64,000 nucleotides of DNA. Origin: Aurantibacter sp034110465 (GTDB lineage: Bacteria > Bacteroidota > Bacteroidia > Flavobacteriales > Flavobacteriaceae). The notes beneath the pieces are model-generated. The model saw nothing but the letters and a program-made list of their open reading frames with translations, ran no database searches and was not told where the DNA came from. Location of the stretch: contig JAWUZD010000002.1 of NCBI GenBank assembly GCA_034110465.1, forward strand, positions 34,836 through 98,835. The letters run 5' to 3'. The position numbers and the translations under genes are program-made. This document shows, in pieces, positions 1 to 9,487 of the stretch. The stretch's first letter is position 1; each line of letters starts with the position of its first letter.

Positions 1-2
1 TA

Positions 3-200
3 AAAGCAGATGTTTTTTTTAAAATTGAAAACACTCCAACAAACGAGACAGGAAAAGTTACTGAAATTAAATTAAGTATGCCTGGACCTTATTTATTTGC
101 AGAATCTAGTAAAGAAAATTTTAAAATTAGTTTTGCTGATGCATTAGAAAAAGTAAGACGTCAAGCAGAAAAACGAAAAGACAAAATGCAGGCGCATTAA
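3..200 (+). CDS. Ribosome hibernation-promoting factor (HPF/RaiA family), C-terminal part
   Basis: Only the last 65 codons are in the window; the gene enters from the left edge in the frame that ends at the TAA at 198-200. The visible part has the strand-strand-helix end of the S30AE/RaiA fold: an ADVFFKIEN strand, a KVTEIKLSMPGPYLFAES segment, and a basic C-terminal helix ending in RRQAEKRKDKMQAH. This family binds the decoding centre of stationary-phase ribosomes and promotes 100S dimers or inactive 70S. In Bacteroidetes it is usually a short, single-domain protein, as this ending suggests. Family assignment is from residue pattern only, on a partial sequence. Confidence 0.7.
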   Translation, partial: KADVFFKIENTPTNETGKVTEIKLSMPGPYLFAESSKENFKISFADALEKVRRQAEKRKDKMQAH

Positions 201-210
201 AAATATAAAA

Positions 211-238
211 AAAGAGCTTCAAATTTGAAGCTCTTTTT
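211..238. terminator. Bidirectional rho-independent terminator between hpf and the DEAD-box helicase
   Basis: A perfect palindrome built on GAGCTTCAAATTTGAAGCTC is flanked by A-run and T-run on either side. It lies 10 bases after the hpf-like stop and 8 bases before the end of the convergent helicase gene. The symmetric A/T flanks make it usable by both converging transcripts. Confidence 0.85.
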
Positions 239-245
239 TATTTAT

Positions 246-1364
246 CTAGACTGTTTTTTGTTTCATTTTAATTCCTAAAGCTGTTTCAATTTCTGTAATA
301 CGTTTTCTTTCGTTACCAAGTATTATAACTATAGATTCTCCACGCTTTCCAGCTCTAGCGGTTCTACCACTTCTATGTGTATAGTATTCTAAGTGTTCAG
401 GTAATTGATAATGAATAACAAACCCTAAATTATTTACATCAATTCCTCTTGCAGAAACATCTGTAGATATTAATATTTGTAAGCTTGTATTTTTAAATGC
501 ACGCATTACTTTATCACGTTCACGTTGTTGCATATCGCCTTCTAATGCAGCTACATTAAACCCTAAATCTTGCAATTGTTTAGTTAAAGCTTGCGTACCA
601 GCTTTAGTTCTACAAAATATAATACCTCTTTCTTCCTCTCGCTCTTCAAGAACAGATATTAAAGTATCTACTTTTACTGGTAAGTTTGTTTCTATGAAAA
701 AATGAGAAATATTCTCGTTAACTAAGCTTTCTCTATTAACCTGAAGTTTTGTTGCATCTGGTTTAATGTATTTAGAAACTATATCTTTTAAGCTGTCTGG
801 CATAGTTGCAGAGAATAACCAAGTTTGCTTCGTTTTTGGTGTTGTACTTAAAATGGTGGTTAAATCGGTTTTAAAACCCATACTCAACATTTCGTCAGCT
901 TCATCAAAAACAACCGTTTTAATACTATTTAAGTTAATGGCATTACGTTCTATTAAATCTATTAATCTTCCTGGAGTTGCAACAATAACGTGTGTTGTTC
1001 TTTTAAGATTTTTTAATTGAATATCAATTTTTTCGCCACCATAAACACCTTCAATAAAAATTTTATTTACGTTATATTTAGTAAACTTAAAAAGTTGTTT
1101 TTTAATTTGTTGTACTAATTCTCTTGTTGGCGCTAAAATTAATGCTTGGACTTCATTTTTATTAGAATCTATTCTTTGTAATAAAGGCAAGCCAAAAGCG
1201 GCAGTTTTACCTGTTCCTGTTTGAGCTAAACCAACTAAGTCGGTTTTTGTTCTTAGTAATATTGGAATAGCTTGTTCTTGAATTTGAGTTGGTTGTTTAA
1301 TACCAAGTTCTTTTAACGACTTAATATAATTTTTTTCTACACCTAAATCTTTAAAAGTACCCAT
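246..1364 (-). CDS. DEAD-box ATP-dependent RNA helicase
   Basis: The 372-residue protein has all canonical superfamily 2 RNA-helicase motifs in order: Q motif (GIKQPTQIQEQAIP, about 21-34), motif I AQTGTGKT (47-54), PTRELVQQ (79-86), TPGR (130-133), DEAD (154-157), SAT (185-187), ARGID and HRSGRTARAG near the C-terminus. It would unwind short RNA duplexes in ribosome assembly or mRNA turnover. It lacks the long C-terminal RNA-binding extension of DeaD/CsdA and is nearer RhlE-like cores in length. ATG start at 1364. It is convergent with hpf and follows a second helicase on the same strand, 64 bases away. The exact paralogue cannot be fixed by eye. Confidence 0.92.
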   Translation of the reverse strand: MGTFKDLGVEKNYIKSLKELGIKQPTQIQEQAIPILLRTKTDLVGLAQTGTGKTAAFGLPLLQRIDSNKNEVQALILAPTRELVQQIKKQLFKFTKYNVNKIFIEGVYGGEKIDIQLKNLKRTTHVIVATPGRLIDLIERNAINLNSIKTVVFDEADEMLSMGFKTDLTTILSTTPKTKQTWLFSATMPDSLKDIVSKYIKPDATKLQVNRESLVNENISHFFIETNLPVKVDTLISVLEEREEERGIIFCRTKAGTQALTKQLQDLGFNVAALEGDMQQRERDKVMRAFKNTSLQILISTDVSARGIDVNNLGFVIHYQLPEHLEYYTHRSGRTARAGKRGESIVIILGNERKRITEIETALGIKMKQKTV

Positions 1365-1428
1365 AATTACTTGCTTTTTTAAATTGAAAAAGATGAATAA
1401 ATTTATCTTTACTTAATTCCTTTTATTA

Positions 1429-2982
1429 TTAATCCTTTGGAGGAAAACCGTTAATTTCTTCAAATATTTCATCAAAATTAGAACGCAAATACGCGTTTAA
1501 TTTCTTTTTGTAATCGTCTTTTAACCAATCTACAAAGTTGTAAGTACTTTTACTAATACATTTTGTATAACGTCCAATCCTATAACTAATATCTTCTCCT
1601 AAAATCTTTGCTAAGGCTAATGCATCCCATAAGTCTTCACTATTTTCTGTACAAATTTTAGCGTGATGAGTTATAGATCGCTCTAAAACAACTTTACTAG
1701 ATTCACCGTTTCTAACAGACTCGATATATGTTTTATTGATATCAAAATAAACCTCTTTAGATTTTGCAAATTGCTTACGCAAATCTTCTGGCATTTCATA
1801 CCTAAAGTTAGTTTCAATATCCTCGTCACTAATAATACCATCTAAATAATAATTTGGAGAACGGAAAATTCTATGCCAATCTAAATCACTTCCCCAAGGT
1901 CCAAATCTATGTAGGTTATTTCCTAAATCAATTACTGTAAATTTATTTTTTGTTTTTAAAATACGAGAACCACGACCAATCATTTGGTAGTAAAGCGTTA
2001 GCGATTTTGTAGCTCTATTTAAAACAATACAATCTACGGTTGGTTCATCAAAACCAGTGGTTAAAATACTTACCGATGTTAAAATAGCATCTGGTGTTTC
2101 TTTAAACCATTTTAAAATAGCTTTACGCTCCTTTTTTGTGTTATTATTATCTAAATGTGCAACTGGATAACCAGCGCTTCTAAAAGTATCATAAACATGT
2201 AAAGATGTATTAATACCATTATTAAATATTAAAGTCTTTTTACCTTTACAACGTTCTTCGTAAGCTTGTACAAGCTTAGTTAACATATCTGTATTGGTAT
2301 ATAAATCTTCTGAAGATTTAACCGTATAATCACCATTAGCACCAACAATTAAAGACGTTAACCCTACATTGTATGAATATACTTCTGCACGTGCTAAAAA
2401 CTCGTTCTCTATTAAAGATTGAATGGTTTCTCCAACAATAAGTTCATTATAATTATCCTTCATTGGAAGGTTAATATTACTACTTAAAGGTGTTGCTGTT
2501 ACTCCTAAAACAAAAGATTTTTCAAAAAACTTGAATAATTTTGTGAATGAGTTGTAATGCGCTTCATCAATAATAACCAAACCAATATCAGAAATATCTA
2601 ACTGATCATCATTTAAGCGATTATTTAAAGTCTCTACCATTGCCACAAAACAGTTGTAATTATCTTGATCAGATAAATCTGCTTTACTATCAACAATTTT
2701 GTTTGTAACACCAAACTCGTTAAGCATCTTAGACGTTTGCTTACAAAGCTCAATTCTATGTGTCATAATTAAAACACGTTTATTATGATGCTTTAAGTAT
2801 TGACGCACAATTTCAGAAAAAATCACTGTTTTTCCTCCACCTGTTGGTAATTGGTAAAGTAAATGGAAATCTTCTGGAGCTTCTTCAAAACATTTAAAAA
2901 TCTTGTCTATAGCTCCTTTTTGGTAACTATAAAGACTTTTACCTTCTGTTTGCTCTTGTAGGTCTTGGGCTTTTAACGACAT
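1429..2982 (-). CDS. Superfamily 2 DEAD/DEAH helicase (SSL2/RadD-like)
   Basis: 517 residues with a helicase ATP-binding domain (LPTGGGKT Walker A near residue 45-52, VIIDEAHYN Walker B, GVTATPL motif III) and a second RecA-like domain ending in the QMIGRGSR motif VI. The pattern fits the SSL2/ERCC3-type DNA helicases annotated throughout Flavobacteriia, related to RadD/YejH of Escherichia coli. The role is probably DNA repair or recombination; the substrate is inferred from family only. The C-terminal 120 residues show no recognised motif. ATG start at 2982, with 115 bases to the divergent DUF1853 gene. Confidence 0.85.
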   Translation of the reverse strand: MSLKAQDLQEQTEGKSLYSYQKGAIDKIFKCFEEAPEDFHLLYQLPTGGGKTVIFSEIVRQYLKHHNKRVLIMTHRIELCKQTSKMLNEFGVTNKIVDSKADLSDQDNYNCFVAMVETLNNRLNDDQLDISDIGLVIIDEAHYNSFTKLFKFFEKSFVLGVTATPLSSNINLPMKDNYNELIVGETIQSLIENEFLARAEVYSYNVGLTSLIVGANGDYTVKSSEDLYTNTDMLTKLVQAYEERCKGKKTLIFNNGINTSLHVYDTFRSAGYPVAHLDNNNTKKERKAILKWFKETPDAILTSVSILTTGFDEPTVDCIVLNRATKSLTLYYQMIGRGSRILKTKNKFTVIDLGNNLHRFGPWGSDLDWHRIFRSPNYYLDGIISDEDIETNFRYEMPEDLRKQFAKSKEVYFDINKTYIESVRNGESSKVVLERSITHHAKICTENSEDLWDALALAKILGEDISYRIGRYTKCISKSTYNFVDWLKDDYKKKLNAYLRSNFDEIFEEINGFPPKD

Positions 2983-3097
2983 GAAATAAATTTTGCGTTT
3001 TTTTCGATGTGCAAAAATACAACGTTTCTTAAGGTTTTACGAGTAATATTTAAAAAATTTTATAATCCATATTTTTAAAGTAGTTTCGTGAGAAATA

Positions 3098-3895
3098 ATG
3101 AATAATCTACAATTACATTTTAGCGGTTTTTACAACACACCACATCTTTTTAAAAATGATGTTTTTGGTATGCAAACCTATCTTACTGTTAATACTAAAA
3201 CTCCTGTATTTAATAAGTTAATTACCAAAAATTACAGATTAGGTCAGTTGGTGGAACGTTTTGTATCTAATGAATTAATTCAAGACTCTAACATTAAAAT
3301 TTTATCAGAAAATCATCAAGTCACTAAAGATAAAATTACCTTAGGCGAATTAGATGCGATTATTAGTAAAAACAATAAACCAATACACCTAGAGATTCAG
3401 TTTAAATTTTATTTATATGACGCTTCTTTAGGTCAAATGGATATTGATTGTTGTATTGGTCCAAATAGAAAAGATAGTCTAGTCGAAAAGTTAAATAAGC
3501 TTAAACAAAAGCAATTACCAATTCTATATAAAAAAGAAACCAAGCCACTACTCGACTCTTTAAGTCTCAAAGCAAAAAACATTACGCAACAAATATATTT
3601 TAAAGCGCAACTATTTTTACCTTATGGCGAAGACATTTCGTTTATAAATCTTAATCAGAATTGTGTTTATGGTTTCTACTTTAATTACAATGACTTAAAC
3701 ACATTTAAAGATTGTAAGTTTTATTTACCAAAAAAAACAGATTGGCTTTTAGACGTCTCTACCAATGTTAATTGGAGTTCATTAAATATTATAAAACAAG
3801 AATTAGATGTTTTTTATACAGAAAAATATTCGCCTTTAATTTGGTTAAAGTTTCCAAATGGCGAAATTTCTAAATGTTTTGTGGTTTTTTGGTAA
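3098..3895 (+). CDS. DUF1853 family protein
   Basis: 265 residues. The segment with LGQLVERFV, followed by LGELDAII and then HLEIQFKFYLYD, is characteristic of DUF1853. The E-x-D...E-x-Q arrangement (GELDAII, HLEIQFKF) resembles the acidic core of PD-(D/E)XK nuclease folds, so a nuclease-like fold is possible, but that is inference. No signal peptide or membrane segment. It is divergent from the helicase at 1429-2982 and ends 31 bases before the convergent ung. Function unknown. Confidence 0.75.
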   Translation: MNNLQLHFSGFYNTPHLFKNDVFGMQTYLTVNTKTPVFNKLITKNYRLGQLVERFVSNELIQDSNIKILSENHQVTKDKITLGELDAIISKNNKPIHLEIQFKFYLYDASLGQMDIDCCIGPNRKDSLVEKLNKLKQKQLPILYKKETKPLLDSLSLKAKNITQQIYFKAQLFLPYGEDISFINLNQNCVYGFYFNYNDLNTFKDCKFYLPKKTDWLLDVSTNVNWSSLNIIKQELDVFYTEKYSPLIWLKFPNGEISKCFVVFW

Positions 3896-3926
3896 GAATT
3901 TCATAAAAAAATCAACTTCTAAACGA

Positions 3927-4589
3927 CTACCAAATAATAGGTGTTTTTTTATTTTTAATTAAAAACACATTAGTTTCACTAAAATGTTTAGAACCAAACC
4001 AACCTCTATAACTACTTAATGGCGATGGATGCGGCGCAGTTAAAATAAAATGTTTCTTTTTGTCTATCAGTTTAATTTTCTTTTTTGCAAATCCGCCCCA
4101 AAGCAAGAAAACAACATTTTCAGTTTTATCACTAATTGTTTTAATAACTTGATCCGTGAATGTTTCCCAACCTTTATTTTGGTGACTTCCTGGCTTATGA
4201 GCCTCAACGCTAAGTGTTGCATTTAACAAAAACACACCTTGATTTGCCCATTCTTGTAAATTCCCGCTTAATGGAATAGCCTTACTAACATCTGTTTCCA
4301 GTTCTTTAAATATATTTTTTAATGATGGTGGATGTTTTTCATTATCATTAACACTAAAACATAAACCATTTGCCTGATTGCAATTATGATATGGATCTTG
4401 ACCAATAATAACAACTTTGATACTTTCTAAACAACACGAGTTAAAGGCATTAAAAATTTGTTTTTTTTGAGGAAAACATTGGTTATTTTTATAAGACTTT
4501 TCAACAAACACTTCTAAATCGTTAAAATATGGCTGATTAAATTCGTCTTTTAATAAGCGCTTCCATTTTTCATTTAAAGTATTCAACAT
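3927..4589 (-). CDS. ung: Uracil-DNA glycosylase, family 1
   Basis: 220 residues, the usual length for family 1 UDG. The water-activating loop GQDPYH is at 63-68 with catalytic Asp65, and the DNA-intercalation loop HPSPLS is at 187-192 with catalytic His187. The LLNATLSVEAHKPGSH segment and the uracil-recognition Asn in the LLNATL strand are also present. It removes uracil from DNA to start base-excision repair. ATG start at 4589, giving MLNTLNEKW. It converges with the DUF1853 gene. Confidence 0.97.
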   Translation of the reverse strand: MLNTLNEKWKRLLKDEFNQPYFNDLEVFVEKSYKNNQCFPQKKQIFNAFNSCCLESIKVVIIGQDPYHNCNQANGLCFSVNDNEKHPPSLKNIFKELETDVSKAIPLSGNLQEWANQGVFLLNATLSVEAHKPGSHQNKGWETFTDQVIKTISDKTENVVFLLWGGFAKKKIKLIDKKKHFILTAPHPSPLSSYRGWFGSKHFSETNVFLIKNKKTPIIW

Positions 4590-4656
4590 AAAAAAAGTGT
4601 TTAGTAATAGGCTGTAAAAATAATATTATCTTTAAGCTTTATAACATTATTTAGAA

Positions 4657-4782
4657 ATGAAAAAACTAAAATTATAAATTATCAATACACTTGGTATTTA
4701 AGTTGTAGAACTATTGTATCAAGAACCTTTAAAAAACGGAAATCCTTACTATAACAAAATGTTAGTTACTTACGATTTATAA
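4657..4782 (+). pseudogene. Possible remnant of a small gene upstream of the DUF202 gene
   Basis: In one frame from the ATG at 4657 the translation reads MKKLKL, stop, IINTLGI, stop, then VVELLYQEPLKNGNPYYNK and eight further residues to a TAA at 4780-4782. The last segment has a protein-like composition in an otherwise empty 224-base spacer between ung and the DUF202 gene. It may be the decayed C-terminus of a lost gene. It is too short to identify, and chance is a real alternative. Confidence 0.25.
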
Positions 4783-4813
4783 AAAATAGCAATTAAACAT
4801 CTCTAATAAATAT

Positions 4814-5074
4814 ATGGACATAAAAAACACTTTAAAAAGAACTGATTGGCTAGCAATAGAACGCACAAAGCTGGCTAATGAACGTACATTTCTAGCTTAT
4901 TTTAGAACATTTTTAGTAATTATAGGAACAGGAATTACAATTCTTAAAATTGATTTGTTTGCGGAGCTAAAATCGTTTGGATTTACCTTAATTATAACTG
5001 CTCTCCTTGTATTAATTATTGGTGTTTTTAGATTTTTAAAAGTTAGAAAAAATATAGAAAAACATTATGTGTAA
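4814..5074 (+). CDS. DUF202 (YidH-like) small inner-membrane protein
   Basis: 86 residues. The hallmark ERTKLANERTFLAYFRT segment (about 16-32) is followed by two hydrophobic stretches (about 33-46 and 54-70) separated by a short loop, and then a basic tail. That is the DUF202/YidH layout. The family is widespread and of unknown function. ATG start at 4814. It stands alone, with 134 bases to the next gene. Confidence 0.8.
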   Translation: MDIKNTLKRTDWLAIERTKLANERTFLAYFRTFLVIIGTGITILKIDLFAELKSFGFTLIITALLVLIIGVFRFLKVRKNIEKHYV

Positions 5075-5173
5075 ATATTTAAAACTTACTTGTTTAAAGT
5101 TAAATATAAGTTTTTAACAATCTTTTTACATTTTTTTGACATTTACAAAAACATAAAAACAAGCTTCTTTACT

Positions 5174-5181
5174 TAGTTTTG
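5174..5181 (+). promoter_or_regulatory. Candidate Bacteroidetes -7 element (TAGTTTTG)
   Basis: TAGTTTTG matches the Bacteroidetes sigma-A -7 consensus TAnnTTTG exactly and lies 27 bases before the ATG of the lipoprotein gene at 5209. I do not see a well-spaced TTG at -33, so only the -7 half is supported. Confidence 0.4.
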
Positions 5182-5208
5182 GATTATATTCTTTAAATTT
5201 ATAATATT

Positions 5209-6030
5209 ATGATTTACAAACAAATAACTTCAAAATTAATGTTAGGTTTCGTTTTATTACAATTAGTTAGTTGTAATAAAGAAGTAAAGGCAGATCAACC
5301 TACTTTACAAAACTTAGATTTAGCTCTAAATACAGAAATAGAGCCAATAATTACAAAAGATTCAATTAGTAAATCAGAAAAAATAGAAGAACCTTTTTAT
5401 TACAACGTTGGATCACGTTTTGAGCCTATAAAGAAAAGTGAGATTTTTCAATCTATAACAATTCATAATTACCTCAATCCAATTGAATCTTTAGAGATTG
5501 AACAGTTTGAATCAGTCGATTTGATTAAAATAATCAACAATCAACAATCAGATATTCGTGTATCTCACAACGACCAATATTTTAGTAATGAGCAAATTTC
5601 ATTTCTAAAAGGTTTAGAATACTCGGAACATTATATAGTTAGAATAAACTATAATATAAAAAACACAGGTTCGGGTAAATTTGAGAATAACCATTTTAAA
5701 TCTCATCTAACAGTTGTTCCAGAAACTCAAGCTTCATTTAAAAAAGGAAATGAAGCGCTTTTAAACTACTTTAAGTCAAACAATAGTAATTTACCTAAAA
5801 TTACAGATAAGACTAAATTTCGTGCTACTAAATTCTATTTTACTATAACTAAAAATAGCACTATTACTAATATTACATCAGATTGGTCTACAGGTTATTC
5901 TGAAATAGACAAACAATTATTAGACTTAATTTCTAAAACTAATGGTTTATGGAATTCGGCCAAAAACACCAAAGGAGAAAACGTAGACCAGGATTTAGTT
6001 TTAACTTTTAGCTTACCTGGCGGATGCTAA
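5209..6030 (+). CDS. Hypothetical lipoprotein
   Basis: 273 residues with a type II signal peptide: basic start, hydrophobic core LMLGFVLLQL, and lipobox LVSC placing the lipidated Cys at 22. The mature part is acidic and serine-rich at first, then mixed, ending in SLPGGC with a second Cys as the last residue. I recognise no domain. It is probably anchored in the inner or outer membrane by the lipid. A consensus -7 element lies 27 bases upstream. It is a single-gene unit next to the monooxygenase pseudogene. Confidence 0.7.
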   Translation: MIYKQITSKLMLGFVLLQLVSCNKEVKADQPTLQNLDLALNTEIEPIITKDSISKSEKIEEPFYYNVGSRFEPIKKSEIFQSITIHNYLNPIESLEIEQFESVDLIKIINNQQSDIRVSHNDQYFSNEQISFLKGLEYSEHYIVRINYNIKNTGSGKFENNHFKSHLTVVPETQASFKKGNEALLNYFKSNNSNLPKITDKTKFRATKFYFTITKNSTITNITSDWSTGYSEIDKQLLDLISKTNGLWNSAKNTKGENVDQDLVLTFSLPGGC

Positions 6031-6113
6031 TATTTCTAATTAAAACAAAAGAGTTTCATAATATTTAAAAGCAACCATTTTGTATCTTTATACTATTAAA
6101 ATAGGAGTATAAT

Positions 6114-7247
6114 ATGTACACTATTATTGGCGCAGGTATTGGCGGTTTAACTACAGCTCTAGTCTTTGAGAAATTAGGAATTCCATACCAATTATTGGAA
6201 AAAGCAAAAGAACCAAACGCAATTGGAGCTGGAATTTGGTTAACACCAAATGCTTTAAAAGTATTAGAGTTTGTTGATGTTTTAGATCAAGTTATTGCTA
6301 CAGGAAATACCATTAATAGAATTACACTTTCAGACGAAAAACTAAATCCTCTTGCGGATAGTAGTCAGCTTCCAGCTAAAGAAAAATATGGGTTTTCTAA
6401 TATTGCTATTCATAGAGCAGAATTACAAAAATGTTTAATTGATGCTATTCCAAAAAGTAAATTACATTAGGGAAAAGGTTTTAAAAATTTTACTACAGAA
6501 AATGACAAAACCACAGTTTTTTTTGAAGACGATTCGTCTATAGAAACCAACTTCATTATTGGAACAGATGGCATAAATTATAAAGTACGTTCACTCCTAT
6601 TTCCAGATTCTAAAATTAGATATTCTGGACAAACGTGTTGGCGTGGTGTTAGTAAAAACGGATTACCAAAAGATTTTATAGATCGCGGTTGCGAGCTTTA
6701 GGGGAAAGAAATCCGTTTTGGGTTTTCGCATTTAAACGCTACAGAGACTTCTTGGTTTGTTGTTAAGAAATCTGTAGCTTTTGGAACAGATAATCCTTCA
6801 ACTTTAAAAGAAGAATTATTAAATTTATGTAAAGATTTTAACACAATAACACAACAACTTATAGAACATACAGAATTAGAGAATATTCTTAGAAACGATA
6901 TTATAGATTTGAAACCTATAAAAAAATGGCATAAAAACAATATTTGTTTAATTGGAGATGCTGCTCATGCTACTAAACCTAATATGGGTCAAGGTGGCAC
7001 ACAAGCCATAGAAGATGCGTATTATTTAGGATTATTAATTCAGAAGAATCCTAACATAACTGTTTTTGAAGCATTTCAGAAAACACGATACAAACGTGTA
7101 AACAATATTGTATTTCAATCTTGGTACACAGGTAAAATAGCACATATTAGTTGGTTTACTAAAACACGAAATTTTATATTTAGAAGTCTACCAAAGCAAT
7201 TAATAGATAAAAATATGCATTCTGTTTACGAGTTAAAAGAGTTGTAA
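6114..7247 (+). pseudogene. FAD-dependent monooxygenase interrupted by two in-frame TAG codons
   Basis: One continuous frame of 378 codons encodes a UbiH/salicylate-hydroxylase-type flavoprotein. The N-terminal GAGIGGLTTALVFEKLG supplies the Rossmann GxGxxG, TDGINYKVR lies in the middle, and LIGDAAHATKPNMGQGG with EDAYYLG is the second FAD motif. The frame is broken only by TAG at 6468-6470 (codon 119) and TAG at 6699-6701 (codon 196). No indels are needed: all three pieces are in register. At codon 196 family logic favours an original Trp (ELWG before RFGF), so TGG to TAG. As written, only a useless 118-residue FAD-binding fragment would be made. A recent pseudogene is most likely; recoding or sequence error are alternatives. 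Confidence 0.85.
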
Positions 7248-7310
7248 AATGCTATATTAAACCAATTGTTTCCACTAAATTTGTTTTGAAAAAGAAAGCA
7301 AATTAAAAGA

Positions 7311-9476
7311 ATGATTAACATTCACGAAAAAACCATACAAGATTTAGAATTCCTAACTGTTTTAGAACAAACTAGTACGCATTGTATTACTACTTTAGGG
7401 AAAGAAAAAACACTTACCATTTTACCATTTTCGAATAAAGAGCAGTTATTGTATGAATTACAATTAACAAACGATTATGTGTCTTCTTATTACAACGATA
7501 ATAGAATACCTAATCACGGATTTGATGAAATTACCAAGGAATTAAAACTTCTTAAAATAGAAAACACTTTTTTAGAACCATTAAGTTTTAAGAAAATCGT
7601 TTCTATATCAATGACTTCCAACGAGATTGTAAAATTCTTAAATAAATTTGAAGAATATTATCCAAATTTAAAACAATTCAGTCAAAAAATTGAAGTTACT
7701 AAAGCAATTGTAGAACGCATTGATGCTGTAATTAATAGGTTTGACGAAGTTAAAGACGATGCTTCACCTCTATTATACCAACTTCGTCAAGAAATAAATA
7801 AACTAAAAGGAAAAATAAACTCTAGTTTTTCTTCGGCTTTAAATACCTATCATAATTTAGATTATTTAGATGATATTAGAGAATCTGTAGTAGATAACAG
7901 ACGCGTTTTAGCTGTAAAAGCAATGTACAGACGTAAGGTTAAAGGTGCTATTATGGGCGGAAGTAAAACAGGAAGCATTGTCTATATAGAGCCAGAAACT
8001 ACGCTAAATCATAGTAGAGAGCTAAATAATTTAGAATACGAAGAACACGAAGAAGAAGTTAGGGTTTTAAAAGAATTAACTAATTTTTTACGCGACTATT
8101 ATCCGTTAATTAGTAATTACCAGACGTTTTTAACAGAAGTAGATGTTATTTCGGCGAAAGCCAAATACGCTAAATCTATGAACGCTATTTTACCAGAAAT
8201 TAGCGATAATCGTGAAATTCATCTACGTGATGCTTATCACCCTATACTCTATCTTAATAATTTAGAGAAAAAAGAACACACGTTTCCACAAACTATTTCA
8301 TTAAATCAAGACAGTAGAATTATTGTAATCTCAGGACCAAATGCTGGTGGAAAAAGTATTACACTAAAAACCGTTGGATTATTACAATTAATGCTGCAAA
8401 GTGGTTTTTTAATTCCAGTACACGAACGTAGTAAAGCTGCAATATTTGATAGAATTTTAAGCGATATTGGAGATAATCAATCTATTGAAAACCATTTATC
8501 GACTTACAGTTACCGATTAAAACAAATGAATTACTTTCTAAAGAAATGTAATGCAAACACCTTGTTTTTAATTGATGAATTTGGAACTGGATCAGATCCA
8601 GAACTTGGTGGCGCTTTAGCAGAAACTTTTTTAGAAGAATTCTACGGAAGAAATGCTTTTGGAATTATTACCACACATTACGCTAATCTTAAAATGTTAG
8701 CAAATGAAAAAGAGGAAATGATTAATGCCAATATGATGTTTGACGAAAAAACATTAGAACCAATGTATAAATTGGCATTAGGTCAAGCAGGAAGTTCTTT
8801 TACGTTTGAAGTTGCTCAGAAAAATGGAATTCCTTATAGTCTAATAAACAGGTCTAAAAAGAAAATTGAACGTAGTAAAGTTCGATTTGATGCGACTATT
8901 GCTAAACTTCAAAAAGAACGTTTTAAATTAGAAAAAACAGAACAATCTTTAAAGGTTAACGAACGTAAAAAACAAACTGAAGCTGAGAAATTAGAAATTA
9001 TAAATACTAAAATTCAGAAGAAATTAGAAAGCTATCAGGAATTATACGATTCTAATCAGCGTTTAATTTACTTAGGTCAGAAAGTAAATGATATGTCTGA
9101 AAAATTCTTCACAGATAAGAAGAAAAAGGATTTAATGGCAGAGCTTTTCAAGTTAGTTCAAATAGAAAATTCTAAACGTAAAAAGCAAACTACAAAGCAG
9201 CGCAAAGTAGAAAAAGCAAAAGAAACCAAAATAAAACAAGAAGCTGAAATAAAGGTTGAAGTTATTCGCAAAAAGAAAAAAGAAGCCAAAAAGAAAGCAC
9301 CAATAGTAGAAACACCAAAAGTAGAATTAAAGGTTAACGATCGCGTTAGAATGCACGACGGTAGAGCTGTTGGAACAATAGATAAAATTGAAAAGAAAAA
9401 AGCTATTGTAAATTACGGCATATTTACCTCTAACGTTAATTTAGATTTATTAGAATTAGTAGAACGTGTAAAATAG
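7311..9476 (+). CDS. mutS2: MutS2-type ATPase lacking the Smr domain
   Basis: 721 residues. It has N-terminal coiled/clamp helices, then the MutS ATPase with Walker A GPNAGGKS (from about residue 342), the LLIDEFGTGSDPE-like Walker B (about 419-428), and an ITTHYANLK switch. A long charged coiled coil (about 520-660) is followed by a KOW-like end, VNDRVRMHDGRAVGTIDKI. The protein stops at LLELVERVK, where longer MutS2 proteins would continue into the Smr nuclease domain. The family acts in recombination control and, in Firmicutes, in rescue of collided ribosomes. Ends with TAG, which shows that TAG is a normal stop in this genome. Confidence 0.92.
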   Translation: MINIHEKTIQDLEFLTVLEQTSTHCITTLGKEKTLTILPFSNKEQLLYELQLTNDYVSSYYNDNRIPNHGFDEITKELKLLKIENTFLEPLSFKKIVSISMTSNEIVKFLNKFEEYYPNLKQFSQKIEVTKAIVERIDAVINRFDEVKDDASPLLYQLRQEINKLKGKINSSFSSALNTYHNLDYLDDIRESVVDNRRVLAVKAMYRRKVKGAIMGGSKTGSIVYIEPETTLNHSRELNNLEYEEHEEEVRVLKELTNFLRDYYPLISNYQTFLTEVDVISAKAKYAKSMNAILPEISDNREIHLRDAYHPILYLNNLEKKEHTFPQTISLNQDSRIIVISGPNAGGKSITLKTVGLLQLMLQSGFLIPVHERSKAAIFDRILSDIGDNQSIENHLSTYSYRLKQMNYFLKKCNANTLFLIDEFGTGSDPELGGALAETFLEEFYGRNAFGIITTHYANLKMLANEKEEMINANMMFDEKTLEPMYKLALGQAGSSFTFEVAQKNGIPYSLINRSKKKIERSKVRFDATIAKLQKERFKLEKTEQSLKVNERKKQTEAEKLEIINTKIQKKLESYQELYDSNQRLIYLGQKVNDMSEKFFTDKKKKDLMAELFKLVQIENSKRKKQTTKQRKVEKAKETKIKQEAEIKVEVIRKKKKEAKKKAPIVETPKVELKVNDRVRMHDGRAVGTIDKIEKKKAIVNYGIFTSNVNLDLLELVERVK

Positions 9477-9487
9477 ATTTATTATTA

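Noticed and set aside
766..1020. Open frame antisense to the DEAD-box helicase
   Set aside because: It is a shadow of the helicase coding frame; the same applies to other antisense frames such as 12399-12590, 24148-24411, 30053-30268 and 54592-54864.
6114..7247. A genome-wide change of genetic code making TAG a sense codon
   Set aside because: TAG ends well-defined genes such as mutS2 (9474-9476) and the DUF1338 gene (19965-19967), so it is a working stop codon. Only local recoding, mutation or error remains possible.
7311..9476. Truncation of MutS2 because it lacks the Smr domain
   Set aside because: The protein ends cleanly after the KOW-like region, and MutS2 proteins of this length are, to my knowledge, normal in Bacteroidetes.
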